Shown: positions 22,640-36,900 of the stretch, piece by piece
How positions within the stretch are numbered: position 1 is the first letter of the stretch
Layout: every line of letters begins with the position of its first letter
Assembly (NCBI RefSeq): GCF_000485595.1
Contig: NW_014577113.1
Location: 270,310 to 334,309 of the forward strand
Reading direction: 5' to 3'
Source of the DNA: Priapulus caudatus
Lineage: Eukaryota; Priapulida; Priapulimorpha; Priapulimorphida; Priapulidae
Length of the DNA stretch: 64,000 nucleotides
Position numbers and translations under genes: made by a program
Notes under the pieces: model-generated
The model's input: the letters and a program-made list of their open reading frames with translations, nothing else
Database searches by the model: none
What the model was told of the DNA's origin: nothing

Positions 22640-23222
22640 TATGGCCTAGCAATTTGTGCAAAGGACAAGTACTTTCCTTGAGTTGGGTAGATTGCAAACA
22701 GGTTTGACTAGTATCATCCATTGGCATAGCGGCCACTGTTGAATTCATAAGAAGCCATACCACTAAACAAGTGCCGATTGTAGTCGTTGAGTATAGTTCT
22801 GGTATATCGGAGAGGTTGCTGTTTCGGAGCAGATGACAGGAGAGTATGCTGTACAATTGGAGACTGTAAAGTGCTGGCCCGAGGTGGTTTTTCATCTCAT
22901 TAATAGAACTCTGGCAAATTCCTATATATGTTATAAAAACAATCCTAATTCCCCTATACCACACAGTAAGCAAAACACACATTTAGAAGTTATGTTTAGC
23001 CTCGGTGAGAACCTCATCGGTAGTTATGTGGAACCCAAAAGAAAGGTTGCGAGGGCAAGACCTACCAGCCACGTTCTAGAAAATCTTCCAGGAAAAAAAA
23101 GAAAAAATGTGTTGTTAGTGCGAGACTGTTGGATTCAAGGACAGTCATACTATCAGTATTGTGCAAAGACTGTAGTGCGGGTTTGTGTAGTGGCTGTTTT
23201 CGAAAATACCACAATTGAAGTG
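22640..23222 (+). pseudogene. broken piggyBac-type transposase, C-terminal part
   Basis: The intact downstream frame (22833-23222) reads as the end of a piggyBac DDE transposase: WPEVVFHLINRTLANSYICY, then THLEVMFSLGENLIGSY, then LPGKKRKNVLLVRDC followed by a Cys-containing tail (YCAKTVVRVCVVAVFE) where the family has its C-terminal zinc finger. Just upstream, in another frame and with stops, VLSLSWVDCKQV, SSIGIAATVEF and VPIVVVEYSSG resemble the LSTVH and VVDYN region. Frameshifts and stops separate the two parts, and the N-terminus and most of the catalytic domain are missing. Recognition rests on my memory of the family. Confidence 0.6.
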
Positions 23223-23672
23223 TAAACATGAGTGAAAAAATGCTATAGATATGTGACAGTCTTTTCTTTAAAATAATAAATCATTGTCATTGCTATTATT
23301 TACTCTATATGGTCTTTATTTATGGTTTGCAATATCATGGTAAATTTTCAAAATAAATTTGTACAGCATACAAATTTTTTATTTTATTTATACCCCTGAA
23401 ATGGTTTGGTCTAAAAAGCGATGAGCCTAAACTGTGTTAAACTAGAATGAACTAGCAGCTAACTGTCAATTCAAACAACCATCTTCCTACACTGACAGTG
23501 AATTATTCAAAGCATAATCAACCACTGTCAGTGCCAAAAAATTAATAAACAATGGAGTTCAAAGGTCACTATGCATTGAATGAAGCATGTCGTTTCTACA
23601 TTTCTTTACTGTTCACGACATGTAATTCACGTCTTTCATACACGTGCATTGTTGATCATATAGATCCCAGCC

Positions 23673-26600
23673 ATGTCGGGCCGGGTAAAGAGAAAGTCAT
23701 TGAAGGCATTAGCGGCAGAGGGCCACGAGGAGTTCTTCCCATCAGCTGTCTCTGCCCTGAAGCGAAAGCAACGTCTGGAAGATTCAGTGGTTCCTTTAGG
23801 ACCAGGTACAAGTTATACCTGGCTATCCAAACTAAATCTTCTGTGCAGTAATCACATTTGTTCGCATTTATAACTAACTAGATTTGATCTGGTAACAAGA
23901 AAATCTAACAAGCGATATAGATACATGACGGTGAGGTAGATGCAACACGTGATCTATGTAAGATGTATAATGCCTTCTAGCTCCGGACAACAGCATCAAG
24001 GAGGTTGGTGCTAACATCAGCAGCCCTGTACCACAGAAGCCAGCTGACCCACCAAAGCAAATTCGCACCTGTGGAAAGGCTGGCTGCGCTGCAGAGATTC
24101 CAATATGCTTCGTTGGAGCTAGTGACAGGTGCTGCTAAAATGCATACATTTTGAATGACCTACAAATAGAATGTACAGCATCAAATTTCAATACTGCACA
24201 TGCTTATGTTCCAACAAACTGACAAACCTGTGTACAAAAGACACAATCTAACAACCGTCAGTGCTACACTGGTATGGGCGATGGCCCATAATTTATCCAA
24301 GATTCTAATTTTATACATCTGCTAACCTAGACTGGTCTCATCCTTAAATCGTATTGTATTTTATGTAATGTTATGTAATCGTATTATTTGTACTAATGTA
24401 ATGTATTAATACGTAATATGTGTATTCTGAGCTGTCTTATGTGCTATCTATGCACCTATGAAGGAGAACTATGTGCATTCTGATGCTCTGTTTTGCACGT
24501 GATTGCATTTTCTCGCATTTTGTAGATGTGCGGGCATGAGTTACACATCACGATGGTATCACCTCACCTCTGGTGAACATTTCTGCAATGATTGCTTCGA
24601 CCATTTCTACAGAAAGTACGTGATATTAGAATGTTGCGTGCTCTCGTTATTTACTGCGTACCGGGTGATGTCATAAAAATGTGGTTTTATATTTCAGGCT
24701 CATGTTTTCTGGTTTGTTAATATAGAAGTATTAATTTGTCATCGAGTGAAATAGGAAGCAGTGTTGCATGGTTGGGTGCCATGTAATGGCCACAATTCTA
24801 ATGGGAATGATTACAAATTAATATCAATTGGAGGCACTGTTGTGAGGGAGAAAGCTAGGTCTTTGTTATACTTTTATCATTATTTGTTATTCTTCTAATT
24901 TTTTATTGCTTAACTAGAGTGTCCTTATGTTTCAGTACAAAGCCAGGGTTCCAAGCTTACTGCCACTGGAGAGATGAGTGGGCAGCAAATGGAAAAACCG
25001 AACCTACTTTAAAATTATACATGCAAGATCAGGTATGTCAAACTACTCTTCAGATCTATAATGCTAGCCGCACACTATTCGATTTTGCACTGTGCACAGC
25101 ACTGTGCCCCAGCACACTATACGTCCCGCTCCCGATCGATAGGGAGGCCGCTGCATACTGTCCGACTCAAAGTTGGCGCAAACCATGGCACTCTCGTGGC
25201 GTTCCAAGCGGATTTAGCGTGTACTAAGGGTCGGGAGTGTTTTTCCGCCATGTTTACCGAATGCAGTTCCCATGGCGCTGCTCTGTGATTAGTCAATTTT
25301 CTTCAGCGCTCGCCGATCGGGTCGGATGGCCACGCACACTATCCGAGTCGCGTCGTAACCCATCGCACACCATCCGCTCCCGATTCAAAATTCGAATTGG
25401 GCCAAAATGGCCTCCCGAGCCAAACTTAAGCCTCCCGAGCCAAACTTACGCCTCCCGATCCAATTGTAAGCCTCCCGATCGCGCTCAAATCAGATAGTGT
25501 GCGGCTAGCATAAACCTGACATGTGTAACCGTAGGCATGCACAGGTGTTTCTAGCAGTTGCCTGACAATTTCTCCTCTATGCATCTAATTGCTATAAATT
25601 GAATGACATTGTCTAATGATATTAATTCATAGTTGTTTTATGTTGTGACTAGTTGATATTTTATTACTTCTCGTACATCCAGGTAAATATAGCATAAATT
25701 GTATGTGCATACAAGAAAACTCCCTGTGTTCTACTGGGAGGTACTGTAAGGTGGCTTCTGTGTATATATTTTCAGCATTTACCATATTGGGTGCAGTGTA
25801 CAAAACCAGACTGTACCAAGTGGCGGCAGCTCTCCAGAGAAGTAGAGATTACAGTCGAATTCATTCAGTCATACTATTGTGGGAAGAAAATAAATGGAAA
25901 GGTAGACCAAGCTTGTTTATCCCAGCATAGCACGTACAGATGTTTACACCTAGAAATTGCACTCCAAAATTTGTCATATATCCAGAGATCACAGACCATG
26001 TGCAATAAGTCAGGACAGTCATCTTATATATATCCTGCACATGACAATAGCACCACGCAACTACCAGCAGCAAGCTTTCAACATAGATAATCTCTTTATT
26101 GGATTATCCAATAGAGAATTGGACATTGAACACAATAATGGACATTTTTGCTTGTGCGTCCTTTCTAATTGTACACTATTGTATTTTGGCACACTAAAAC
26201 TGTTTCCCTAACAATTGTGAAACTGCTGAACAATGAAACAAACATATCTACCACAGAAAGGACTTCCATAAATTCATTGCTGATTTTCAACAAAACGGAC
26301 AATAACGTATATATTATCCTCCTGTCCCGTTGTCCACCCTCAAATTACCGGTCAGCTTAGGTTTGAATACACATATTACTGTGTATCGTGTCTGTAACCT
26401 CCCTCTACTCACATATTTGTCATCACCCTCCTGCCTCCCCGTGTACGTATCCTTCTCCTTCCACAGCCACCCTCCCCGCAGGGCATTCATCCTTCCCCTC
26501 GCACAGCCGCCCTTCCCCTCTCCAACAACCCCTCTGACTCCCCCGTGCACTCATCCTTCCCCTCCCCATCAACCCCTCTCCTTCTCCTTCTCCATCTCCT

Positions 26601-26927
26601 CATCTCTCCTCGCCATGCATCCATCATACCCGCTCTCCTCCCCTCCCGACTCCCCCGCGTCTCAACCCTCCCGCCTTGCCGCCTGTGACGCTCGCTGATC
26701 TCGCGTTTTTGCGCAGAAGGAGAATCCGGACGCGTGCTCGGTGTCGGAGGACCACCGCGTCGCGCAGGTCTACGACCCGTACTGGATGCACGCCGTCGTG
26801 CAGCCGCCGCTGCTCAAGCACTCGCCCGCAGCCGAGTTCCTCGTCTCCTACTATCCGGACGGCGTCGGCATGAGCGCCACCGGCAGCGTGGTGCCTGTCA
26901 CGAGCCGCATAGGTACGGCCAAACCCC

Positions 26928-26992
<65 letters not shown>

Positions 26993-26998
26993 TCTTTC

Positions 26999-27046
<48 letters not shown>

Positions 27047-27059
27047 CTGTCTCTCTGTC

Positions 27060-27090
<31 letters not shown>

Positions 27091-27173
27091 CTCTCTTTCT
27101 CTCTCTCTCTCTCGCTTCTCTTCTCTCTCTCTCTGTCTCTTCTCTCTCTCTCTGTCTCTCTTCTCGCTTCTTG

Positions 27174-27206
<33 letters not shown>

Positions 27207-27460
27207 TCTCTCTCTCTTTCTCTCTCTCTCTTTCTCTCTCGCTGTCTAGCGTCTTTCGTCTGTTGCTTCTCGCCTACCTGTCTCTCTCACTAACTCCCAC
27301 TTATTCTTTTCTCCCCCCCTCCCCTTTTCGTTCCTCCCTCCCGCCCCCTCTAACTCCCTTTCCTCATCCCTCCCCGCTTCGTCTTCTCACACAGTTAGAT
27401 GAGTATAGCATATTGAAGAGTTCAGCCTGGTTGCCGTCATTGAGCACTACATAGGTAGGG

Positions 27461-27501
<41 letters not shown>

Positions 27502-27952
27502 CTTGTTTTCTTGCACTATTACCAATGAGTACAACAGGGGAGCAGGTGGGTGGGTACTAGAAGTCACAGGGGTAGGGCATTCCCGTTTGCTTGCTGATGA
27601 TGGTGCAAGTGATGATGTGGTCGTTTTCGTAGAGTATGCATGGTTTTGTGGCAGTGTCGCCCAACATTAGGCACCCATTAAATTTCAGTGTGCACGTCAG
27701 ACTTTTACAAATGTTTACCCTGCTAGCTTTTCATGTCACTTGACTTTAATATTACCAGACTGTCATAAGTAAGTATTAGATGAGATTGAGGGCTTTATAT
27801 TGTCTGGGCAACTTTCTGTCGTAAGCCACTTAGTATGTTACCGTACCATTTTTATTTGCACCCAAGTTATTCCATTTTGAATGTTTGTTTTTTCGTTTAG
27901 GCTAGCCCATAGATTTCTAGCTATAATAAAGCACTTAGAGTGATAGAGAGAC

Positions 27953-27999
<47 letters not shown>

Positions 28000-30900
28000 G
28001 AGAGATAGAGACAGAGAGATAGAGAGAGAGAGACAGAGAGAGAGCGAGAGTATGTATGAAAGAGGCATAGTGTCTACACTCTTACACTCCTGAAAACCTA
28101 TCATAGGCTATAGGCTCAGTACTTATGATCAGTGGCATGCTTACTACTGTAACTGATTCACATGGCTTCTATTTGGTATTGCAGATGGTTCCTCCATTGC
28201 TCCAGAAGATCTGTGGAAGATGTATCACCCTGGAGGTAAGTCTATCTTGTTGACTAATGGTGTAGAACCATATGTTTATACTGATGCTTCCCCTTGTGTT
28301 TTTCTTTTCAAAATTGATATTGATGTACCCTACCCATACTACTGCGTTATATATTCCCACAGATGTGAACAAAAACTTTCAGCCATTCTATCAGCCAGGG
28401 GAACAAGGCAAAGCCCTGTCGGTCCGGCCAGACATAATGGAATATGATGAAGTACATGAATTCCCAGAATATGTGAGGTATGAGCAGTAAATTCACCTTA
28501 TTAAATTAAAGCAATAGAAATTTATATCTGAAATATTTCATTTTAATCGAATCATAAGTATGCTAACATTAAAAATGTCATTATTTAATTTAGTTCTGGT
28601 GTTATAGAATAAAGTGTTTAAAGCTTGATGACTGTGTAGCTACCTAGTAATGGCTACTTCTATGGTATGACCATAAACCTTGCTTTTTTTCATATCTAGA
28701 GAGCAAGCAATGTATCTTGGAATCAGAAATCTTGTAGTATCGCTATGGTATAGAAACTGTAAGGTATGTACCTTGGCTGCAAACCTCGTTGTTGAGTACA
28801 CTCTTATATGTATCTGTTCATATTCTTTTTAGTACTATGCTTTCTTTCTTGCGTTAAATAGAAACGAAGCTAAACTCTGGTATTCACTGGCCTTATAATT
28901 AGCTTCTCTTTTGTGTTAGCAACAGTCAAACGATGGTTTTGTGTACACTTGTAAAAGTAAAATGAAGGCTTGGTGTACCCTTGCCTTATAATTGGCACTC
29001 TCTCATGTTCACCACAGAGTCAACAACTGACCTTTCTTTATCATGTTATGGAAAAATTGAAATGAGGGTTTGGCATACATTAGCCATATTATTACTATAT
29101 TCCCTCTCATGCAAATGTAAGCGGGAATTAAAGTTTAAAAAAAGTATAAATTCGGATGATGGGCTTTGTGTGTTTGGTGTGTGTGCGCCAGCCTCGCACG
29201 AACACCTGCCCGCACGCAGCAAGTCGTTGACGTCCTCTCGTCTCCCCGCAGGAGTGGTTGACGCCGCGGCGGTGCGCTGAGCACCTCATCTGCCGCGGCC
29301 TAGTGCGTCTGCTCTGCGTCGAGGAGCTGAAACGTGTGCTCGAGTTTCTCACGCGCAAGGGCATCGTCAATATCGGCCTGCTGAGTCCGCCGCAGGACTG
29401 CGCGGCCATCCCTCGCCAGTACAGCAACGTGAGTAGCATACACATATACTGTAAACTGCAGGATGCGGTAGATATCGTGGGTCTAGGGCCTGTTGTCAGA
29501 AACGTCACATCAAAGTAAGATGGTGTGAATGCGATATGTTAGACTTGTGACAGTCGTGACACTATTTCTAATGTTACTGACAACGCACTCCTGATGCCCC
29601 AAACTTACACACTTATTTCAACTGGCACATCTACACTTCACATTGTAGTGATGATGAGGAGCTCGTAAGTCATGTTGTATATGATTATATATAGTTATTA
29701 AAGGCATACTAGGCCCATTGATTATGCAATGTTGACGAATGCTAGAGTAACTTGCACCTTGTGTAGTTAATAAGTACATAACCTTATAGCCAAACGCATA
29801 TTAGTTTGTACAATATCACTGCTGGTTACATTACAAACAAGACTTGAAATCGGTTGTTGATATGTATCAACGTATCATTTACTTGCCGTAAATGTCATCC
29901 AGGAGTCAAGTGATGACGTAAACATTTGTGCGGCCCGTATGTTTAGGACGCCAGATGAAATTGAGGTGTCAGCGGTGTAACCACGGCCACAAACTAAACA
30001 TGGAAATGGAGTAAAACACGTACTAATCATGCTAATCACGGACGCACGTGGACAGCCCTGACAAAAAGTTCCTTATCACGAGCGTCTTTGTTTACGAAAT
30101 CACTGATGATAGCATTGCGTACGGCCGAGCATGTGTGGGAAAATCTTCGGTGCACTATAAATCTGTATCACACCCGCTTGACGGCTTCGCCGGCAGCGGT
30201 TTGAAACTGTAACCATCTGATTTTTGGACTGCGGATTTCAATTCGACATTTCTTAGTAACCAGCAGTGATATTGGACAAACTAATTATACGTGTTTGGAT
30301 GTAAGGTTATGTATTTATTAACTACACAAGGTGAGAGTTACTCTAGCATTCGTCAACATTGCATAATCAATGTAACAATCAAATCACAATCAAATAAACA
30401 ATAAAGTACGATAGTAAAACGTGGAGTATTTGACTATGAGCTGGTGTTAATTTCAACCCCAGTGTTATGTGATTTGTGATTGTAAAATACCTGTGTGACA
30501 CATAGTCCACTCTTTCCTTCTTATAATGGACAGTTTGGTGATAGTTTGTGTTGCCCATTGTGTCACCAGGAGAATGTCATTGTCATCGGTGCGGGGACAG
30601 CTGGATTGGCAGCGGCGAGGCAGCTGCAGAACTTTGGTGCTAAGGTGAGGTGCAAGTGTAGCGCGTAAATATTCCTAACTGTCATTTATCATTTTTTCGT
30701 GCAGTCATACGGGTAATCCTCGCTGAGTGCCATTGGCCTTTTACTTGTACATACATACTCGTAGTCGTTTCCATCTCGTGTTTCCTGATTGGGTCGTTAT
30801 GCTAATAGCTTAGTCGAAAAATGCACCCGGCTAGTATCTGGAGAACTATCTACTCATGTCCCAGCTTGCCTCTATTGACAACTTGGAGTTGAGAATTGGT

Positions 30901-33900
30901 ACAGTCATACTTTTGCATCCTATCTCCTCTGTGTTCATGGAAGTTTGACCAGCTAGAACCAAAGGATGTTAATAGATGAGATGAATCATAATAATCACCT
31001 GTTGGCTGACTGCATGCATGGCTGTACAGCTGTATGTGGCAAATTCTATCCTCAGTTTAGATAACTACATTCAAGACCATAGGCAGAGCACTGGGTCTTG
31101 GGGTTCGTTTTTAGCTCAGCTGACGAAGTCAGATGCAGCTTGTAGAATCACATGATTGTCCGTGCATCTGTGCGTCCGTCCGTCCGTCAACAGTTGGGCA
31201 CAAATCTTAACCGCTCGACGTACGGTCTTGATATTCGGGACGGGGTGGGGGGGGGAAGGGGGAAGGTATAGGAGGAAATACGGAATTGCGGCACGAATCT
31301 CAATGGCTCAACCTATGCTCTTAATAATGCTCTTGTATAATATGCTTTGCTCTTAATATTCGATGTATAGTGTGATGGGGAGGAAACCCATCACCAGTGC
31401 GAAATTGGAGGTCACAGGTCAAAGGGCAGTGGGGGAAAGGTCAGATATCAGACATTTTCTGAGGACATGGTCTAACAGACCGAGTGCAAAACTTTTTTGT
31501 TTCAGCACTGACCTACCATTTCTATCACTTTATTGAAAGGGCCATCAAATGTACTTTCCGCTGACGTGCGAAGAGTAAGTGTCGGATAACCTTTTGACCC
31601 TCAAAAGGAGGGTTAAACATGGATTTGTTGACAATTAACAAAGGACTAAACCACAGGCACTTGGAACATCTCAATAAAAAATAATAATGGTAAATAAACA
31701 CGAAATGTATTTACTACCAAAGTCTTAATGTTTCTCTATTCTATTTCGCCTATTATTGCTGATAATTACCCGTAAATGCCGGTCAAATGCTCCTCTGCAA
31801 CACACAAGTACACTGCACGCCCGCCCTGTGCACAAACAACATGAATAAGAGAGCAGGTAGGAAAGCGTGATCGCAAAATTCGCTCGACGCTCGCTTCATT
31901 TCACACGACAACAGACCAAAAACACATCCAACAGCTTCCATCTTGGTATCTATTTGTAGCTAAATGTTCACTTGTTCGAATTATAACTCTGTCCTTTGTT
32001 CTTACCTACTCCTGCCAGAGATATCTCGTGAAATCCTGCAGGAATTGTTCTCTCCATGAAAATGTAAAGAGGACGAGATGTCTGTTTATACACGAGTAAT
32101 GGGGCGCATTGCATGCCGGGATGAGCTGCTGCTTGTGCTGCCTCCGAGCCTCCGTTTCGAGGCCCGCCTAGCCAAGCATAATGAGCGCGGGCATGTCGTC
32201 ACACACACGACTGCAGTGATCGATCAAAAGTAGCGCCGTTAGGGATTTTCGGATGATACGTCCTCTTTACATTTTCACGGAGAGAACATTTCCTGCAGGA
32301 TTTCACGAGATATCTCTGGCGGGAGTAGGTAAGAACAAAGGACAGAGTTATGAACAAGTGTACATTTAGCTACACATAGATACCAAGATGGAAGCTGTTG
32401 GATGTGTTTTTGGTCTGTTGTCGTGTGAAATGAAGCGAGCGTCGAGCGAATTTTGCGATCACGCTTTCCTACCTGCTCTCTTATTCATGTAGTTTGTGCA
32501 CAGGGCGGCGTGCGGTGTACTTGTGTGTTGAAGATGAGCATTTGACTGGCATTTACAGGTAATTATCGGCAATAATAGCGAAATAGAGTAGAGAAACATT
32601 AAGACTTTGGTAGTAAATACATTTCGTGTTTACATTTTTTTATTTTATTGAGCCGTTTCAAGTGCCTGTGGACTGAACTGCTTTTGCTATTGTGGATGTG
32701 AGGCTACAGTTGCACAGTTCAATTGCAAAGGCAAATGTTTGTTGAACAAGGTTTATGCTCCTTAAATCTTATTATTTTCTAAAGCAGTCTGTATTAGCAC
32801 CCTGAGTAGCACCCTGTATTAGCACACTGTAATAGCACCCTGAATGATCGCGTGGGTAGGCAAAAACACGGGGGCAGCCCATTACGCATGCTTGGGGGTG
32901 AACTGGCATTATTCTAATCATAATTATTGCCTGGCAACCTGCAATGCAGATCTGTTAACTTACAGCTGAGCGAAATTCTCGCCTGCCTGAATATACTTGG
33001 ATTTTAGCCGGTAGGATTTCAGCAACTCAATGGAGTGAAGTTATCACGCACGGAGGGCGATGCCATCTTTGATTATTGATGACACTTGCATGCGCCATCT
33101 CGCGGCAACTGCTTTTGCTAATAGAGCCCCCTCCACCCGCCCTCTCCCCCACCTTCCCCCCACCACCACAACTACGCTCGCGCTCGACGCATATCCATGA
33201 TAACATGTTAATATAGCGAAGTCATTAAAGTTACACAGCTGTATCTTTATTACTGTACTACCGGTATAGAAAAGCCTAGCTATCATAGATTTTAGATCTG
33301 TATTAGTAGTATCCTAGATATATGCTCTGAGCGCGAACGCGGTGGCGGAAGGGCGCACTTGATTCGGTTGCCAGTGAGTTTATCAGAAGAATACCCGGCT
33401 ACAGTACACGTCAGTTGAGCGCTGTCGCTCTGCGGCACTTGTTTAGACACGTCATAGTTATTTTAATTTCTGCCTCTAGCTAATTAGGTACGGACATGAA
33501 GAGACATTGCATTAGGGGACATTAAATTTCCTTAGTGAGATCCTTGTTGATGCATCATAGGTGACAGTGTTGGAGGCCAGGGACCGTATTGGAGGCCGAA
33601 TCACCGATGACTCATCACTGGGTCTCACCGTGGGCCGCGGAGCACAGATCGTCAATGGCTGCGTGAACAACCCAGTCACGATAATGTGCGAACAGGTGCG
33701 TAGCTGCGTCCGCCGAGCACTCGCTCCCCGTACAGTGCATCTCCCCACGTCATGTCCCGTAAGCTTCGAATGCGTCGTGAGTTCCGGGTACTGACCGAGG
33801 CGATCCGTCTTCGATTTTTCCCTCGTCAATACAAGTTTAGTTGCTTAGTGAGACCTTGGGTAGAAACCCCACCACGGTGTGTAGAATTAAACTCAGCAGC

Positions 33901-36900
33901 AGTGTCTCATTGGTCAGTGGCTAGCTGTACTGCCAGTGTACTCCCCATATCAGACGGATACTTGGCAGTGGTGGTGACTATTTGGTGCAATTTCACTATT
34001 GCGATATTAATGGTGATAGCCAAATACTATTGCCGCTACTACAACGTTAACGATGCGCGTCGCTCCCCTCCAGGCGGGAGCACCGGTGAAGACTATCTCG
34101 GAGCGCTGCAGCCTGTTTGGCGAGACGGGCGAGCGTGTGAGCGATAAAGCGAACCGTCGCATCGACTTTCACTTCAACGCCGTTCTCGACGCCGTCGGCG
34201 AGTGGCGGAAGGACAAGCGACCATCCAACGACGTCGCCCTCTACGACAAGCTGATGGAGATGCATGGCAACTTCAAGGAGGAGACGCAGCTAAACTTCAG
34301 TGGCGTAATGGTTTATTTCTAATCTTCTTTTTTTCTTTTTGCGCCCATTTTTTTCCGTTGCCCCTTTGGCTCGAAATTTGATTGGTTGTGTTTCTTCGTC
34401 CGTGTTTCTTCCGCGTACGCACATTTTGTCAGTGTTGTTGTTTTTTGTGCCGATCGACTGGAGTGTTTTATAAGGGTGGATCGGTTATGAAGCTGAGGAG
34501 TCAGAAGCCTGTTTGCAGGCGATGTTCTTCTCGCAAGGAAGATACGGGGATGTTTTTTTTAATGGATGGATTAAAATGCTCTCAGTTTTTCGTAGCAGAC
34601 AGAATATGTTACAGTTTTTAGAGCGCGGGTGGCATGGCAACATTTTTCTAACAGGTGGCAAAAGACAACTGTTTTTGTGGTGCGTGGGGTCATATGTTAT
34701 TGTATTTTTAGAAGGGGATGGTATGTAACGGTTTTTCTAGTGGGGCAAGATGTTAGCATTTTTCTAACAGGGAACAAAATACGATCTGTTTTTAACATGA
34801 AGTGACACTTAATCAGTTTACTAACAGTTGTGGTATGTTCATGCTTTTTACTGGGGGAGCATATGTTAACGTTTTTCTCACCAAATCGCTACGATAATAT
34901 TTCATTCAAAAATTAGGTTTCTTAATGTTACATATTACTTACTACGTAAGGAAGCAATACCATGATATTTCCTGTAACTAAAGCGATGCATTATCATCCC
35001 TCTTATTGTAGTGATACATTAACGTGTTGGTCATGCAAGCAACACATCAATCCTTCACTACTACGTGCTAGACATTAACGTTGCCAATACATAATGTGTC
35101 ACGCTAACATTTCCCTAACATGACCGACACGCCAGCACGTCAACAATTGTAACCCCACCACGAACACTCCCCAACTCGCGTCATCCACGCACCGTGATGC
35201 CATCTATCGTGCACGCAGGTGGAAGAGCAGCTGATCGGCTTCCACGTCAGCAACCTGGAGTACGCGTGCGGCAGCCGCATCGACGACGTCTCTGCACTCA
35301 ACTGGGACCAGAACGAGAGCTTCGCACAGTTCACGGGCGACCACGCGCTGCTGCCGCACGGCTACTCTACCCTGCTCACACGGCTAGCCGCTGGGCTGAA
35401 CGTGGAACTAAACACAGAGGTGGGTGTCTGTAGGGAGGGTTAAACATAGAGGTGTGTGTCTGTAGGGAGGGCTAAACACAGAGGTGGGTGTATGTAGGGA
35501 GGGTTAAACACAGAGGTGTGTGTCTGTAGGGAGGGCTAAACACAGAGGTGGGTGTCTGTAGGGAGTGTTAAACACAGAGGTGGGTGTATGTAGGGAGGGC
35601 TAAACACAGAGGTGGGTGTCTGTAGGGAGTGTTAAACACAGAGGTGGGTGTCTGTAGGGAGTGTTAAACACAGAGGTGGGTGTCTGTAGGGAGTGTTAAA
35701 ACAACAGAGGTGGGTGTCTGTAAGGAGGGTTAAAACACAGAGGTGGGTGTATGTAGGGAGGGTTAAACACAGAGGTGGGTGTATGTAGGGAGGGTTAAAC
35801 ACAGAGGTGGGTGTCTGGAGGGAGGGTTAAACACAGAGGTGGGTGTATGTAGGGAGGGTTAAACACAGAGGTGGGTGTATGTAGGGAGGGCTAAACACAG
35901 AGGTGGGTGTATGTAGGGAGGGCTAAACACAAAGGTGGGTGTATGTAGGGAGGGTTAAACACAGAGGTGGGTGTATGTAGGGAGGGTTAAACACAGAGGT
36001 GGGTGTATGTAGGGAGGGCTAAACACAGAGGTGGGTGTCTGCTGGTAGAGCTCAACAATCCAAATGTGGTGGCATACTCTACCAGAGAGAAAAGTAAAAT
36101 TTAGACAAACAACAACTGTAGTACGACACAACACAAGTAGACGACTAGGAAAGTACAAGGTGGAGTAGCCAATTATTTTAGTCGGATATCGATACTTATC
36201 GGAAAGGCTCTGCAAGTGCGTTATATTGAGGATTTTATTATTGGGCAGAACAATGCCTTTCTGCGGTATACTTTTAAAATGAGATATTGATTACACAGTT
36301 TGCACAATGTTCACGTCGATCAATAGTAACATACGGACTGTACAGTGTGGCATAGCTGCACGAGTCCTGCAGTGTTCTCCTGTATTGCTAGCCTTGTACG
36401 TATATATTCCTGACGAGGTACCCTCAGGGCCAGTGGTAGTAGAACAGTGTAGACATGGATGCTTGTGTAAATGAGCGAAGTACGAGTCTCGCTGTAGTGC
36501 GTGTCATAATGCGTCTTGCAGGTCACGAGTGTAGACTACACTGGAGAGCTTGTGGTTGTGAGGAGCACCACGGGACAAGAATGGACCCCAACGAAGGTAC
36601 GCATTGGACATCACATCGAAATTGAGTAGATCTGAAAATGACAGTTCCATGACAGTTGAAACATAGACCGTTGACAGAAATGCAGTAAAGTTGTAATTTG
36701 TAAAGTAAAGTAGAGATTCTTATGCGCAGTGTATAGAGTTAAGATTAATTTTGTTTCTGACAATGGACCTCTTGGCTGTTAACTAGAAATGCAGGAGGCT
36801 GGTTGTCATCATTAACCCCAAATCCATGCTGTCATTACTTTTGCATATGAAAAGTTTTGCAAAAGTAATGACATCCTAGACTCGTTATCGAGCAACTCGT

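Noticed and set aside
26734-27454. Long Ser/Leu-rich frames running on from KDM1B exon 6
   Set aside because: They read through the exon 6 donor into the (TC)n tract.
35411-36040. CRISPR-like array
   Set aside because: The 32-bp units are contiguous and nearly identical with no spacers, and the genome is animal; it is a minisatellite.
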